Assembly (NCBI GenBank): GCA_019055375.1
Contig: JAHQIW010007234.1
Span: 124,001 to 188,000 of the forward strand
DNA length: 64,000 nt
DNA from: Parelaphostrongylus tenuis
Lineage: Eukaryota > Nematoda > Chromadorea > Rhabditida > Metastrongylidae
Reading direction: 5' to 3'
This document shows, one piece after another, positions 33,075-45,156 of this stretch. Each line of letters opens with the position of its first letter. Position 1 is the first letter of the stretch. The notes under the pieces are model-generated. The model ran no database searches, was not told the origin of the DNA, and worked only from the letters and a program-made list of their open reading frames with translations. A program made the position numbers and the translations under genes.

Positions 33075-35494
33075 GACAGTTCGTCAAAAATAGTGCTGAT
33101 TATTGCGTACGATCCCACATCATCAATATCTCAATATTTTTCTGATTATTAGTGCACTTCAGATTCCCATTTGTCAGATTAATGCGTAACTTCGTTTGAT
33201 CTTTACTCATAGCTATGGTATACGGAGAACGGATGGAGGGATACAATTTCTTTCCGTTATCTCTACCCTGTTTGAGCCTTTTGGTAGAAACGTATTTTTC
33301 ACTTTCACCGGACTTGGCAACTATTCGTTAACTAAAATCAAGTGAATTTGAACGACGTATTCGATTTTTAAAAAGGCCTGTTTCTTGCGCTATAACACTC
33401 GAAATAAGATTTTGTCTCACATTCAAGCATTTCTCACGGGATAAAGTTTTTTTTTTCGTAAGCACTTTAGAATCACTAGATAAGGCAAATTCTAGAAATA
33501 TCGAAATTTTGCTTGGTTTTTAGAAAGGACTCCTTGTAGCACTCTAACAACCAAAAGAATATTGGATTTCGGTAATTTGAATCACTTTTGATGTTCGCAA
33601 CCTGATTTCACCTTTTGGAAAAAAATGCTTCTTTCTATTCTTTCAAGAGTTCTAAAATTGTTTGCTTGCAGAAATTTCGTGAACTTTAATGGTATACTTT
33701 GTTATTGGAATGGCTTCCTCAATTATCTCTAACAATGGAAATGAAAATGTATTTCACACTCAAGGATTTGTCGGTAAACAAAGTTTTTCCGCTAGACTTT
33801 CAAAAACTGTTCGACAGCTCAAATATCGACTATTCCTTAATAAATTCGTTTTTGAAAACAACTCCTTGTTATACTGTAGCAGTCAAAAGAATATTATGTT
33901 TCGTAGTTAACCGATATATTGCAAAAAGCGCGCTAACTTGTGACCAGTGTCGTTAGATCCCACATTTGAAAAGCGAAACCTTAGCCTCTTCTGACTGTCT
34001 ATCACAGAGCTCCGAAGAGTCCTCTCCAAAATCAGTTATTCTTCAACATCGTTGAAATTTGCGTTGTCGAACGGTTGTGGTGTTTACAGAAAAACTATAT
34101 CTGGCGAGAATTTTCCAAACGTGAGACAAAATTTTATTTCGGCTGTCAGAACGCAAAAAAAGCCACTTGGGAAATCAAAATATCATGTTCAAATTTGCGT
34201 GATCTCAGCTATTGAATGAATACCAGTAGTTCAGTAAAATAGGTTTTATTTAGTTAAAACCAAGGGCTTACGCACGCAATTTTGAAATGCGATTGCATGC
34301 GGCAGAAATTTTTCCCAAAAGTATGATTTTTCAAGACAGTTGAACGTTGTTCTATATAGAAATAAGTTTACAAAAGTTCTTTTGATGATAATTCTTTTTT
34401 TATCAAAAAGAAAGTTTATGATATTTCAAATTTAACTCTATAATCCCAGAAAATCCGCTATACATCACAAAAATGATTCGCTATTGCAAAACATTATCCT
34501 TTACCTTTCATTAGAACGTGCTGTAAAATTCTTTCTGAGCAATAAGCTCACTGTTAGATTCAGAACTTTTCGAGCTATCGATTGACTTCAAAAACATCGA
34601 TTAAGATAAAATTTTCAAATACAGCTAGTAATATAATCCTTTTTCGCAAGAAGAAGGTTGAGGTAAAAGTTCTGAGAAAATGCAGGCACTTCCTGCCGTA
34701 TCTGTACACCGTACTTTTGCCAAATGTGTCTTCGCCCTAAACCAGCTTGATGCGTTTACTTGCCACCGCTGCATTTGAACCTAACAGTCATTCGTGCATC
34801 ATCAACAACCTAATTTGCTCGCTTGTTAACTCCATGCTGAAATAAGTAGATAAATTATATACCGATAAACGCGCAAGAAGATGGGCTTTCAGATGAACCC
34901 AAAAACACAAAAAATTGGCCTGCCCAAAAAAGTTGCAAGCATTTTGTCAGAACTTTCTCCCCCAACCTATTATATGGTTTTTCCTTTGAAAAGGAAAGAT
35001 TTTGTGCAGTATTAGCGTTAATCTTGCTGAAATCATTCATACAAAAGTCTCATCAGCGATATCTTATCGTTTTTCGATGGTCATGTTCCTCTGAGAACTT
35101 GATTAACCCGAAATTGTTGAAGCACGCACCCCTTCGTAGCCGTCCGAACGGTGCGCCCAGTTAAGGGTCATAATAACCCTCATCGTCCGCAAAGGGATAT
35201 ACAAACCCCAGCTCAGCAAATAAGGCAAACTGAGTGTGGAACTTAATTTTATTTCCGCTGCTACAACAATAAAGAGGCTCTTACAAAAATCGAACGTATT
35301 GTGGAAGTCGCAGGGATTTATGCTTTCGAGTGATTACTAAGTGTCGAAAAGAGAAGTTTCGTCCAGCAAGAAAAGCCTCTAAACAGTCGTGTACGTACCT
35401 GACTTAGTACATGTCGTCCCTCAGGGATTGAAATATGTAATTGTATGAGGGCCAGCCAGTTTTATATGCTTTACGGTTGCTTCGAGACCTTGAT

Positions 35495-35795
35495 GAGTGG
35501 ATAAATAAAAAAGGAATAGAGCTTTCGGGATTGTTTATTTCCGGAGAAATGCACCATGCGTTCTTCTTCAAGCATCGTTGGAAGCGACTGAAATCATGTC
35601 TTCCACTCGAAATGAATCCAAGTGACCAAATAGTGCATCAAGGCAGTCTTGCTATTTTCCCAGATGAGTTTGGTATCAATTGTCGACCCCGGAGAGATGG
35701 AAGACTTGATTAAACTTGGGCGCTGGATCGAACCTTTGACCACGTGTGTGTTGCATTCACCTTTACCCACTGTGCTACCAACACGTTACTCTATA
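35495..35795 (-). mobile_element. diverged tRNA-derived SINE
   Basis: Body block gcaccatgcgttcttcttca near 35550 and head block ggatcgaacctttgaccacg with ctttacccactgtgctacc near 35730-35790 align in order with the copies at 26.2 and 40.1 kb. Confidence 0.55.
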
Positions 35796-35869
35796 CTTCA
35801 TGCATCCTCATGTTCGGATATATCTGGCCGTACAAAAGCCTGCTTCTAGCCGGCTCCTCAAGTACTCCA

Positions 35870-36115
35870 TTTATCAAAAGGCCAAGCAAACGGCAATCGA
35901 ATCAATTGAAGGAACGCCACCTAGGGTGATCTTTCTACCTGACACAGAGTGTAACTTATACGGCGTCGATTCCCTATAATAGTAGGGGATGAACAGTCGA
36001 ATGGCATGTGCTACTGACGAGGCTGCGAGAAAGCCGAAATGTACATCTAGGACTCGAGGTACCATACTAGCCCTCTGAAAGGCTTCAGAAAACTATCAGA
36101 TTATCAAAAAATTAT
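35870..36115 (+). mobile_element. hammerhead-bearing element, copy 2
   Basis: Left end aaaggccaagcaaacggcaa matches the element at 56.15 kb (aaagccaagcaaacgacgat). A middle block cggcgtcgattcc also matches. The ribozyme is at 36008-36053 and the right part contains a ctgaaaggcttcagaaaact-type end. Confidence 0.6.
36008..36053 (+). ncRNA. hammerhead ribozyme motif, copy 2
   Basis: Core CTGACGA (36014-36020), stem II GGCT/AGCC with a seven-base loop (36021-36035), GAAA (36036-36039), a U-A closed minimal stem III, triplet ATC (36045-36047). Stem I pairs GTGCTA (36008-36013) with TAGGAC (36048-36053) with one G-G mismatch. All catalytic positions are kept. Confidence 0.65.
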
Positions 36116-37287
36116 TGAAAATTGTCGAGAATTGATATACGTCTACTACGTGTCAAGCATATGAGAATGAATTTTTACCAGCAGTCGATTGTATTTCATA
36201 TTCAATCACTGTGCTGACTTCGACTATATCGTATTGAATAGATTTGTAAAAAAAAAGTGTCGACAAATTTGACACAAAATGGTGACGATAAACTCATTTT
36301 GTTGTGGACAAGTTTCTTAGCTTTACATAAGAACTTGAAATGTTCAAGAGATATGAAGGTATACATGGGGGTGCTCAAAGGTTGCGCGCAAAACGAAAAG
36401 ATTGAAACTAAACTAAAATACATAGGAAAACTCGGATAATAGAGAGAAAAGCACAACAAAAGAGGCAGCGCCATCTGGTTGGTGGTGTGTGAAAAACTCC
36501 TTAAGTAGAATTCCACTTACAACGAACACGCCGAGAAATTGGGCTTTGAATAGATACGACAACCACTGAGAGTTGAACATCGGTTCTTTAGTATGCGAAA
36601 AGCCCACAATTCATCACCATGCTCACTTCTTCAACCCCACATTTGTATATGATTTAACAACTTCGACACGACATGTGTTCTTTCGAACACACGCGCCTCC
36701 CCCTCACGGCCGATACGAATACTGGGGCGCTTCTAAATAATTATCTGGTATTTTTAGTGAAAAAAACACCCCACGTGTATCAAAAATTCTCACTTTTCTG
36801 TAGGGAACCTGTACCTTTGAGTAAGGAATCGCATTTACAACTTTTATTGCTCACTTTCTTCGATGACGTTGAACGAGTGTAATCAAAAAACACGTTTTCT
36901 GCAATGTGCCTCTACTGGAAAGAATTCAAATGGAAGAACATTTTAGTATATAGCAAGAGTAGGCCTTGATAGAGTTTGCATTCATCAATTTATGAAGCAT
37001 TTCTTTGGAAAGAATGCATTTCTCTAACCAATTATTTTCAAATAACTCACTAATGTCGTAAATATTTTGCTCAAAACCTTGATTCAGCAATCAACAACTT
37101 GTACAACCGGCGCGGTCAACAGCAATTAGAGGTCAACTATTTACCCTTCTTCCATAGAATTTGTACTTCTTACAATCAACACTTTATCATACCTCTACAT
37201 TCGACTATTTCGATAGACCTTGCTCGAGAACAATAACAATCTGATAATCACATAAAATGATTAGATTCTTTTGCGAGGGTCCAATAG

Positions 37288-37350
37288 GGCACTTATACAG
37301 TACTAAACGCGCCCGTCTTGCCCTTGCAGGCTCATCAGTAGCAAAGTGTC
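37288..37350 (-). ncRNA. hammerhead ribozyme motif, degenerate copy 3
   Basis: On the minus strand: core CTGATGA (37338-37332), stem II GCCT/GGGC with a GCAA loop, then AAGA where GAAA is required, triplet GTT (37308-37306) and stem I TAGTAC. The mutated second core segment should abolish cleavage. Confidence 0.55.
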
Positions 37351-37468
37351 TTTCGGTTCACCCGACTTCTTAGGGATATTCCCCTACTTATGGAGGAATC
37401 GAAGCCGAATAACAAGTCATAGTTTCTGTAAATAAGGATGTATCCACAAGGGATCCGCTGAACCAAAA

Positions 37469-37531
37469 GGCACTGTGCTACTGATGAGCCTGCAAGGGCG
37501 AGACGGACGCATCTAGTACTGCATAAGTGCC
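37469..37531 (+). ncRNA. hammerhead ribozyme motif, degenerate copy 4
   Basis: Core CTGATGA (37481-37487), stem II GCCT/GGGC with GCAA loop, GAGA instead of GAAA (37500-37503), triplet ATC (37511-37513). Stem I GTGCTA (37475-37480) with TAGTAC (37514-37519) and outer helix GGCAC/GTGCC (37469-37473, 37527-37531). Structure kept, catalysis likely lost. Confidence 0.6.
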
Positions 37532-38117
37532 CTACCAGACCTCACAAAAGGTTCAAAACATGTTATGTGAAGAATAATCAAAATTTAATACGTCTTAGAC
37601 TAATGAACTTATACGTCATCATTGTCCGCAAGAATATACAATATGATATTCTGATTTAGTGTAAATAATCCTTATGTCGAATCCCTAGAATGCTTGCGAT
37701 GAAATTTCTAATAAAGAGTACTGAAACGATTTAAGCAAGCATGTATCTCATATTGGCTCACTTTGTACATACTACTATAGTATGTAGTATACTGTGTATA
37801 GGATGCAAAGATAGTGTAGCGTATAGTTAAAAATAATATGATCAGTGCTAACCATAGCTGCGATGTGGTGAGTGCTATGTATAATAAAGGAAATGATTAC
37901 AGTAATATAACTACTGATACTAACTATAATATTTTCCCTTGTGCAGAATGTTTTCTGATTGATGTAATGTAAGGTAGCTGCATTTTCATCACGCCATGAA
38001 TCGACGGTGGAAGCATGTCGATCCTATATACCTGGAGGGACATTGGGATTAGCATAACCTTTGAATATCACTTTCTTTTTTTCTCGACGAATACTATTAA
38101 TAAGAATTTATTACATC

Positions 38118-38483
38118 TTTATCTCGAGTGCTTTGTTTAGACCACGCTCAAATTTCAATATATCCTTTCATCATTATGTGAGCCAACCTGTCATGTGGTT
38201 AGGTAAGGGCTCTTGTACAGCCCGAGACACGTGTTTCGTCCTTACAGACTCATCAGCCGGGCAGAACGCGTCGTCTGTCGATCTTTTCATAGCCAGTTCT
38301 CTCGGGAGCGTCACACTCCTTATATATAGTTATCGACGACGTACGCTTTACACTCGGTGTCAGGTGAAACGTTCACCTAACATCGAGTGTTGTGCACTCG
38401 ATTGCTCATTGGCTGGTAGTTTTATCATAATTATACCTTTATCTCGAGTGCTTTGTTTAGACCACGCTCAAATTTCAATATAT
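38118..38483 (-). mobile_element. hammerhead element flanked by 46 bp direct repeats
   Basis: The same 46 bases (starting tttatctcgagtgctttg, containing gaccacgctcaaatttc) occur at 38118-38163 and 38438-38483. On the minus strand this is the element tail (aaatttgagcgtggtc). The distance between copies, 320 bases, equals one unit with one ribozyme (38262-38220), suggesting a tandem dimer remnant or a recombined end repeat. Confidence 0.65.
38220..38262 (-). ncRNA. hammerhead ribozyme motif, copy 5 (canonical core)
   Basis: Read on the minus strand: stem I GCCCGG (38262-38257), core CTGATGA (38256-38250), stem II GTCT/GGAC with a GTAA tetraloop (38249-38238), GAAAC (38237-38233), cap ACGT, triplet GTC (38228-38226), stem I TCGGGC (38225-38220). 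Six stem I pairs, an unmutated core and the preferred GTC triplet make this the best copy for activity. Minimal stem III as in the others. Confidence 0.8.
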
Positions 38484-39119
38484 TGGCTGGTATTTCTGCG
38501 GTTTCGCCTTCTTAAGAGCTTGGAAAGGTCAGGTTGTTTACAACCTATCCAACCGAACACCTCCATTACTTCAGCAGATGAATGATCTGACACAGATTGA
38601 ATCGCATCGTGAACACGACAACTTTTTTAAGGTTTCACCGCTCTTTATGAGTTTACCTTATCTCTCGAGAGATCTTTATCACTTATCACTCTTCATCACT
38701 AAGCAGTGATTTTTCACCCTTATGCTTATTAGAACAATCAATCAATTATATCAGAAACTTCACTGTAACCGACGTGACGAGAACACAGCGAAGTGCTGCA
38801 TTCCTGAAAACCAAAGCTCATGCTCGGTCTGACAATCTTTTTTTTTATCCAGCTGGCATTGCCGCTTTCGTGTTTTGAATTGGCTAAAACGTAACTCGTC
38901 AAAGCTGGTTATTTCCGAATATTCCAGTGTCAACTTAATATGTGCGATAGGAGCTCTGTGACTGATTGAACGATTTAGTCAGGAGCCGATATTTGGATGT
39001 TCATTAAGTGAAATATAAAAAGTTAAACCGGACAAATCTTCAAACAGAATTCTTTCTATCTAACCGCTTTTAGCGGTGGTATGATGTTTCAATATACCAA
39101 GGATGTAGAGCGATGTGCA

Positions 39120-39210
39120 AAACTATTGCATCAGTTGAGACTCGAACCCACATTCCACGCTCTCAGGGGACGTGTGCTCAAACCGTTGCACTACCTGTAG
39201 TGGAACGATT
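39120..39210 (-). repeat. tRNA-like repeat unit
   Basis: Reversed B box in gagactcgaacccacattcc and reversed A box in accgttgcactacctgtag. No closed acceptor stem on reading the minus strand. Confidence 0.45.
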
Positions 39211-40124
39211 CGATCACTCTTAAATATTCAAAGAGATGTAGATTTTGTGATGGTGGAGTTCTGAGCTTAGGGCAACAGCAATGATTTTCTTGCTTTTTAA
39301 GGGTCTTTTTTTGAAGCTATTGAACCATGGAAAAATTTCCTAGAGGAGGACACGATGGGATTTCTGAAGACGTAGTGAAAATCACTGTCTGTTGTACTTG
39401 CGTTGAGAGTATTTAACCTTTTGGAAAACCTGGTCATTTGAATTTCAAACGAGTCAGAAATGGAAGCTCTAGAAAGTCATCCGTGTTACAGGTAACGGTC
39501 AGAGTCTCACAAAGGGCAAACCCACAAAATTGGAGCGTAGAAATAGCCGCAACCTGCTGAAGCGGTTGACTCGAAGAAAAAGTAGCCTGTGTAGCAATAA
39601 ATTCTTAGTGCCGGCGTCATGGGGCTGAGGTTAAAAGTTAGGAAGGTCTAAAATCAAGTTAGCTATACTTTGGTGTTCTAGTGACACCGCGATCTATCAT
39701 TTCTATGAAAGCGTAAAGAGTGAGATATTTGCATCGCCATAAAAGTTTTGAGAAATTGGTAGTGAGCAATGGACGTTCATAGTATGCATGAAATCAGTTT
39801 CTTTGCAACAATTTGTGAGAACGTTATAGTTTGCTTCAGACGTGATAATTCGCTTTCTTCTTTTAGTAGGATCCGATTTCAGAATATAAACGATAAACGA
39901 CTTTAGGACGACTACGGCTACCTGCCAAATCGTCATCTTTGTCTCTACCTAATTTCCCTTTTTATTGATTCTTAGCTTTCGTACTTTAGCGCTCAGAACG
40001 ATATCAGGCCAGCAAACAATGGTAGGCGCGCAATCATTGCTCTTTACGACTCCTTCAATCACCATTCAACAACGATTGCATTGTTCCATGTAACTTGCAC
40101 AGTCCTCCATATTCAACTTCGTGT

Positions 40125-40345
40125 TCGAGGTGCTTGAAAGCATATGTGGCCTTTCCATGACTCGCGGTGATCCACCGCTGCATCGAGTTAGTGCTGCTTA
40201 TCCTCCAAACCAATTCTGGGATTGATTTGGTACCAATTTAGAGATAGCGGATGGATGGATGGCTTGGTGAGCCATGGACGCGGAATCAAACCATTGACCT
40301 TGTGTGCGACGCAGGGCACCCTTAGCCACTGCGCCACATGTGTTC
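40125..40345 (-). mobile_element. tRNA-derived SINE, best-preserved head
   Basis: On the minus strand from 40345: tggcgcagtggctaagggtg (A box), then ggtttgattccgcgtcc (B box), caccaagccatccatcc, and a body through gcagcactaactcgatgc to ccatatgc-type end. Box spacing is tRNA-like; downstream body is shared with five other copies. Confidence 0.7.
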
Positions 40346-41269
40346 GTTCAACGAGAGATTCTTTGTAATTACGGGAGCAGTTCATAGGAATGCGCGACAT
40401 AAACGTTAGCTCATAAAAATGTGCTATACGAGATGAAGCGATGTGTTGTTATCTGTATAAATTTTATTTAGTACTGACGAAGCTTCCTGAGGATTCTGTG
40501 GTCTTCACGATCGCAAAAGCATATTGCTATGCGACAAGTTGAGTTCAATGTGCCCTGAAAGTTGAAGAGCTTAGTTACGCGATAAAATAAGAAGAAACCA
40601 GAAAAATATAGTAGCTCGACAGTTCATGTCCTTGTGAGCAAAGGATTAAGCCACGCTGAGAGGAGTGTTATTCACGGTTGGGTAGGCGTCGATTGCTGCT
40701 ATAGTCTGTTGTCCTTCATTATCAGCGGTTTTCATGATGAGATAAATATTATGATATAATAGACCTTCTAAAATGATAACATAAAGATTATGATAGGATG
40801 GAGAATGTGATAGGGCAAAGAACAAGGTGAGGTAAAAGAAATAATAAGGATGAGATAAAACAGAGATTGTGATGAGACAAAGAATACAATATTCTTTGTT
40901 GGAGCCTTCAAGACGAAGCTGATTAAAGTAAATTCACTTGGTTGACATTTCGACGCGTTTTGTCGTCTTTCAGAGGCGTTGATTTGGATTTATTGCGCAC
41001 CGTGATTCGTTCTTGTTGTGATCCTTGTTTTCGATGTCGATTGAGTCGAATCTTCTTCAATCACTCAGCGACTTCCTTATATTATAGAGCGATGGTTGAC
41101 GATACTGCTTATCCAACATTAGTGTTCGTATCGCTCCGTTAATTGGAGTCGATTGTCTACAGTCGACAGTTCTCGCTGTGATCTTTGTCTTTGCGCTCGT
41201 TCGCGACTAAACTTCGGTGATTACCGTTCAAATAAAGAACCTCTTTCAGCGATGCTCTTGTACAAATTA

Positions 41270-41760
41270 TGGTTGTTGTTGCTCCTTTTTTCAACACACC
41301 TAAGAGATTTGAGTGATGAGCAAGAGCACGACCTCAAATGGGAGTTGGGCCCGCGTTTCATCCATACCGGGGGGCGCGTGTTACCACTACACCACTCAGT
41401 TCTCTTAGGTGTGTTGGAAACATCGTACTACTGCGAAAAATGCAGTCAAAACATTAGAAATTATAAGTAGTACATCCCACATTGGCTGTCAGCTCAACTG
41501 GGTTTATGAAGCGAAATCGCATACCTGACCAAATCTGTTCGAGTATGGTGGCTGATAGCTAAAATAGAGATACTGAAGAATGAGTGGTGGTGCAAATGTA
41601 TTTTGGTGGTGTGGTGGTGTGGAAGTGCGCGTCCCTAGCATGGATGAAACGTGGGTTCGACTCTCGTCTGAGGTCGTATTTTTGCTCACCACTCAAATCT
41701 CATAGGTATGTTGGAAACATCATAAAACTGCGAAAATTACAGTCAAAACATTGGAAAATG
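41270..41760. repeat. tRNA-like palindromic repeat
   Basis: Left unit on minus near 41335-41400 (gggagttgggcccgcg and gttaccactacaccactc). Right unit on plus near 41590-41665 (gtggtggtgtggaagtgcgc and gggttcgactctcgtctg). Matching tails: tttcaacacacctaagagat on the left, aatctcataggtatgttgg on the right, plus a direct repeat aaacatcgtactactgcgaa / aaacatcataaaactgcgaa. Confidence 0.6.
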
Positions 41761-41924
41761 TAAGTCCCTTTTTTCTTAAATTATTTCGATTACCATAAAT
41801 TGATAGCCTTAGTGGTTCAAAAATTTACAATTAACCCTTAATCCATTATACACTGAAAAGAGTTCTACGTTCCTTTTAAAACACCATATTCCTCAATCGA
41901 GAAGACTTGTCGTCGATCTGTTCA

Positions 41925-42060
41925 AACATGAAAGAGGCGTTGTGGTTAAAGGCAAAATGTGACACACACATGGTCGATGGCTTGATCCCACGCCGAAAGC
42001 TCTCCAACCCTTCCATTCCTTCGGGTCGACAAATCTGCAGCAGAAGATCTATGTGGACGG
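41925..42060 (+). mobile_element. diverged SINE, plus orientation
   Basis: A-box-like ggcgttgtggttaaaggc and B-box-like gatggcttgatcccacgcc in SINE order, then a ccaacccttccattccttcg block. Confidence 0.5.
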
Positions 42061-42797
42061 ATAGCATCACTGATTTGATAAATCAGTTCACCATCGCCAG
42101 TCATTCTGGATTCCAAACATGTACTCAACAAATCTAACAATGCGTGATGAGGTCCAATGCATCCCTCAGGTATCACCGCTGAAAGCTCTCTCTTTTACCC
42201 TTTTTATCGTCAATATGTTTACATTGAGCTGTTAAGTGCCTTTTGTTATCATCACTTCCTTTTGACATGCCACATAAGCTATTCTTCACTCATTTCCATT
42301 TCAATCTATTGGATCAATCGCCTTTGAGAGTTGCAAATCCTTATTTCACTGCTGTCCGTGTTTTTTAAGGATTGGGAGACGGAAACTAATCGATTTTCGA
42401 TTGCTTATTTCCAAATCAACCGTCCGACAACGGTTTCCTTGAGGGACTTTTGGTCTCAACAATCTAAACAACAAATCAAGGTTTATTGTTATGGCTATGT
42501 TCACAAAAGCAAATTCCAAATTGACGTCTCTTTGCATTAAAACATGAAATATCAGCCATTTCAATAGTTTTCGGCATTATCTTGTTGGCACTGAGACGCA
42601 CAAACGCGCCAACTTCGCACAGTAATGGTCCGCCTACCGTAATCGGATCGACTTTCACTTACCGTCAAGTAGAACGCTACCGTAACGCGGCGTCCCAGCG
42701 CAATGGTGATGCATACTGATTGCGATAGCAGTCCATCGACAGCTCTCAATAACTCTCCATTCGACCGCTTTTTATAGAATCCGCTCAAAACGATAAT

Positions 42798-42950
42798 ACT
42801 CTGATAATGATATAAGATGTTTTGAGCCGTTAAGGTCTAAGTGTTAGACAGGCGCCTGTTTCGTCCTGCTGAGGAGTCGAGGTAGGGTCTGGAGGTCTGT
42901 CTAACACTTAGACCTTAACGGCTCAAAACATCTCAAATCATTATCAGAGT
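42798..42950. mobile_element. perfect hairpin element with ribozyme remnant in the loop
   Basis: Arms 42815-42850 and 42898-42933 are perfect 36 bp inverted copies; outer 13-14 bp (actctgataatga-type) extend the pairing after a small interruption. The 47-base loop on the minus strand contains AGGA-C-GAAAC, a self-complementary AGGCGCCT and triplet GTC, the second half of a hammerhead. The arm sequence gatgttttgagcc matches the terminal repeats of the 60.7 kb element, so this is a shortened family member. Confidence 0.7.
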
Positions 42951-45150
42951 ACTCTCAGTAACTTTTGAATAATCAGCGTTCTTCAGGAGCTGGAACCTAT
43001 ATGGATTCGTAAAGCAGACTTTCTTCTTTCATTCTACAACTACACGTTTTAATACAACTGTTTATACTTTACTGTGAACACTATTCATCGTTGCAAGCTT
43101 TGCCTCTGAGCATGCCATCTATTTTGCGCATTCTACGTATTTGTTCGATGATTCCTTTCCCTGTATCTCCTTCAAGTCCCGGCCACTCAAAGTAACGTCA
43201 ATATGACCACGTGCAGATGGGTTTGGCCGCGCATTAGTATTTCACAGACCCGGTCTGTCCTCTGTTTCTCATGGATATTCTCCTCCACATTCACCGCTTG
43301 GATACTCAAAATTGTGATCTCTACGAATTATTTATAGTTAATTTATACAAAGAACCGAATGGTTCTGTGATACGGAAGAGCTCTGTGCGAAAAGATACAC
43401 ATTTATTTATAAAAAATTAGCCAGCACTGAATAAATCTTGTCTGTTCGATGTTGTCATTCGAATTTCATCGCAGGTGCCTCTTCGGAAGTGGTTGATTGA
43501 GATTGATTTCGAGTCAATCCGACTTTCCTAAGCACCGAAAAAGGGAAGACCTTTCGAAATTCAACCAGTGTTGTGTTGTATTGTGTCCAAACACATCAAG
43601 AGTACACTGATGAAGTGATAATTGGTGAGTGGTCAAAGAAAGTAACGTCGCCCAGAATCCTGCCTCACTCCTTTATATTGATGGGAGGGTGTTCGAGGAA
43701 ACACAGGGCCCAGGTAGAAGAAACTAATCGACTTTTACGTACTGTACATGACCGATATATGGGATTTGATTGTAGAATAGACATATGTATTCATATTGAC
43801 ATAATGGGACTAGTGATGACTAGGAGAGGACGGCTGAATAGACACTCACAACATAGACGACGAGAATGGGCTACCAGAATCGAAATATGTTCATTTAAAA
43901 GGACGTCGTTTTCTTTTAGATAATAGGAATTACTAGGAAGCATGGGCATTTTTTTTTACTAGGAAGAACTAAAGAACTCTCCAGCAATACGTTGCTTTTT
44001 CGTGACATAAGTGTTCCAACTCTACATTATTGGATTTATTGCAACCGTAATACGCGGTCAAATAAAATGCATTCGGAGCGTTTCAACCATCCAAATTTCG
44101 CTGTGTTACTGCCACAAATCCCGCTGTGGAGTTCAAACAACGAGCTAATTACCTCAAAAGCAAGACGAATATTTTTCATCGTTTGTATAGCGCACTATGA
44201 CAGCTCTTGCACAAACCGAGTCGAATGCAAAAATCTTCATTTTTTCAGCTATCGATTGGCAACTAATAGTGAGTGAAAGAGCATGAAGTAATACGCAACA
44301 AAGATAATTTGTTGTTCGGTGGTGATGGGTAAGCAAAGGTATTTTGTTGTTGACTGATACTGTTTGCATAAATTTTTAATCATTGAATGTTTTGAGTAGC
44401 AAGCTTCTAGTCTCAGTAAAAAGTCTCGAGAATTTGGGTAAAAATATTCTTTGCGAAGAAATATTTCACAAAATGATAAATGCGAACTCTATCAAAGCTT
44501 AAGTCGACAAGATACTATAAGCCTCTCTAGATAAGTCACCTCCAAATTCACACATCGTAGGAAAGTATTTCCAAATCACATTTATGGAAATCGTCGAAAG
44601 AAATGTGAGAACAGCGATAAAATTACGTTGCTATCCCATGGACGTAGCTTTCGTATTGTAATAAGGAGTTTTTACAATAATGGGCGTTCTTTTTGCTATA
44701 AAAATGCTTGCGGATGTTTTTCATCATTAATCCTTCTTTCCGCTTTGTTCGAATCGAAATTTCACTACTCAAGTGACGACGAAGCTCGCTGTGAACTTCA
44801 AACAATGGGCTAATTACATTAAGAGTAAAACGTTATCTTCTCTTCTTTAGACAGAGCATACTATAGATTCTCTTTACAAAGCGAGTTTGATACTAAAATC
44901 AGCATTTCTTAAGCTATTAAGCGATTGTTGGAAAGGTTACAACACGAACGATATAGCAGAGAGTGGTTTCGAACATTTCAAAATCAACCACCGTTGCGAT
45001 TATGTGGATTGAGACATACGTATTCACACTGTAACGGTGGAAAGAATTAGGAGATCTGCAAATGGTGGAACAATCGGCACCGAGGCACCGCACATTACCT
45101 TTATGAGCTGTGGTTGGTTGAATTCATGTGGCGTATTATCACTGTATTAT
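42951..45150. other. no recognisable gene
   Basis: Short ORFs without motifs. Around 44480-44950 there are weak matches to the common AT-rich repeat (agcatttcttaagctattaa-type block also near 1930). Confidence 0.4.
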
Positions 45151-45156
45151 TTGTGC

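Larger units (their letters stand above)
31441..35400. repeat. dense array of diverged AT-rich repeat copies
   Basis: About ten degraded copies (for example 31470-31560, 31615-31745, 32640-32765, 33350-33430, 33480-33570, 33700-33930, 34080-34260, 35235-35380). The shared core is a tttttgaaaaggcctt-like block, then tagcgctgtaac, then aaaataaaattatgtttcac, with cgaatgattaccaatagt before or after. Irregular spacing argues for nested insertion rather than a simple satellite. No gene found in this stretch. Confidence 0.6.
37245..37590. mobile_element. inverted pair of hammerhead elements
   Basis: Two ribozyme-bearing halves face outward from a common centre (minus copy 37288-37350, plus copy 37469-37531). 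Blocks agtactaaacgcgcccgtct and its diverged complement agacggacgcatctagtact show the symmetry. The left end carries aatctgataatcac, like the terminal repeat of the 60.7 kb copy. Confidence 0.6.

Noticed and set aside
35041..35080. Reverse-strand CTGATGA near 35047 as another hammerhead
   Set aside because: No stem II or GAAA segment follows at the right distance; the same applies to similar hits near 61983 and 62645.
38061..38585. 174-codon ORF on the plus strand
   Set aside because: It runs antisense through the hammerhead element and both 46 bp direct repeats; the frame is a by-product of repeat sequence and resembles no protein.
40260..40345. True tRNA gene on the minus strand
   Set aside because: Pol III boxes present but the 3' acceptor strand is replaced by the SINE body shared with other copies.
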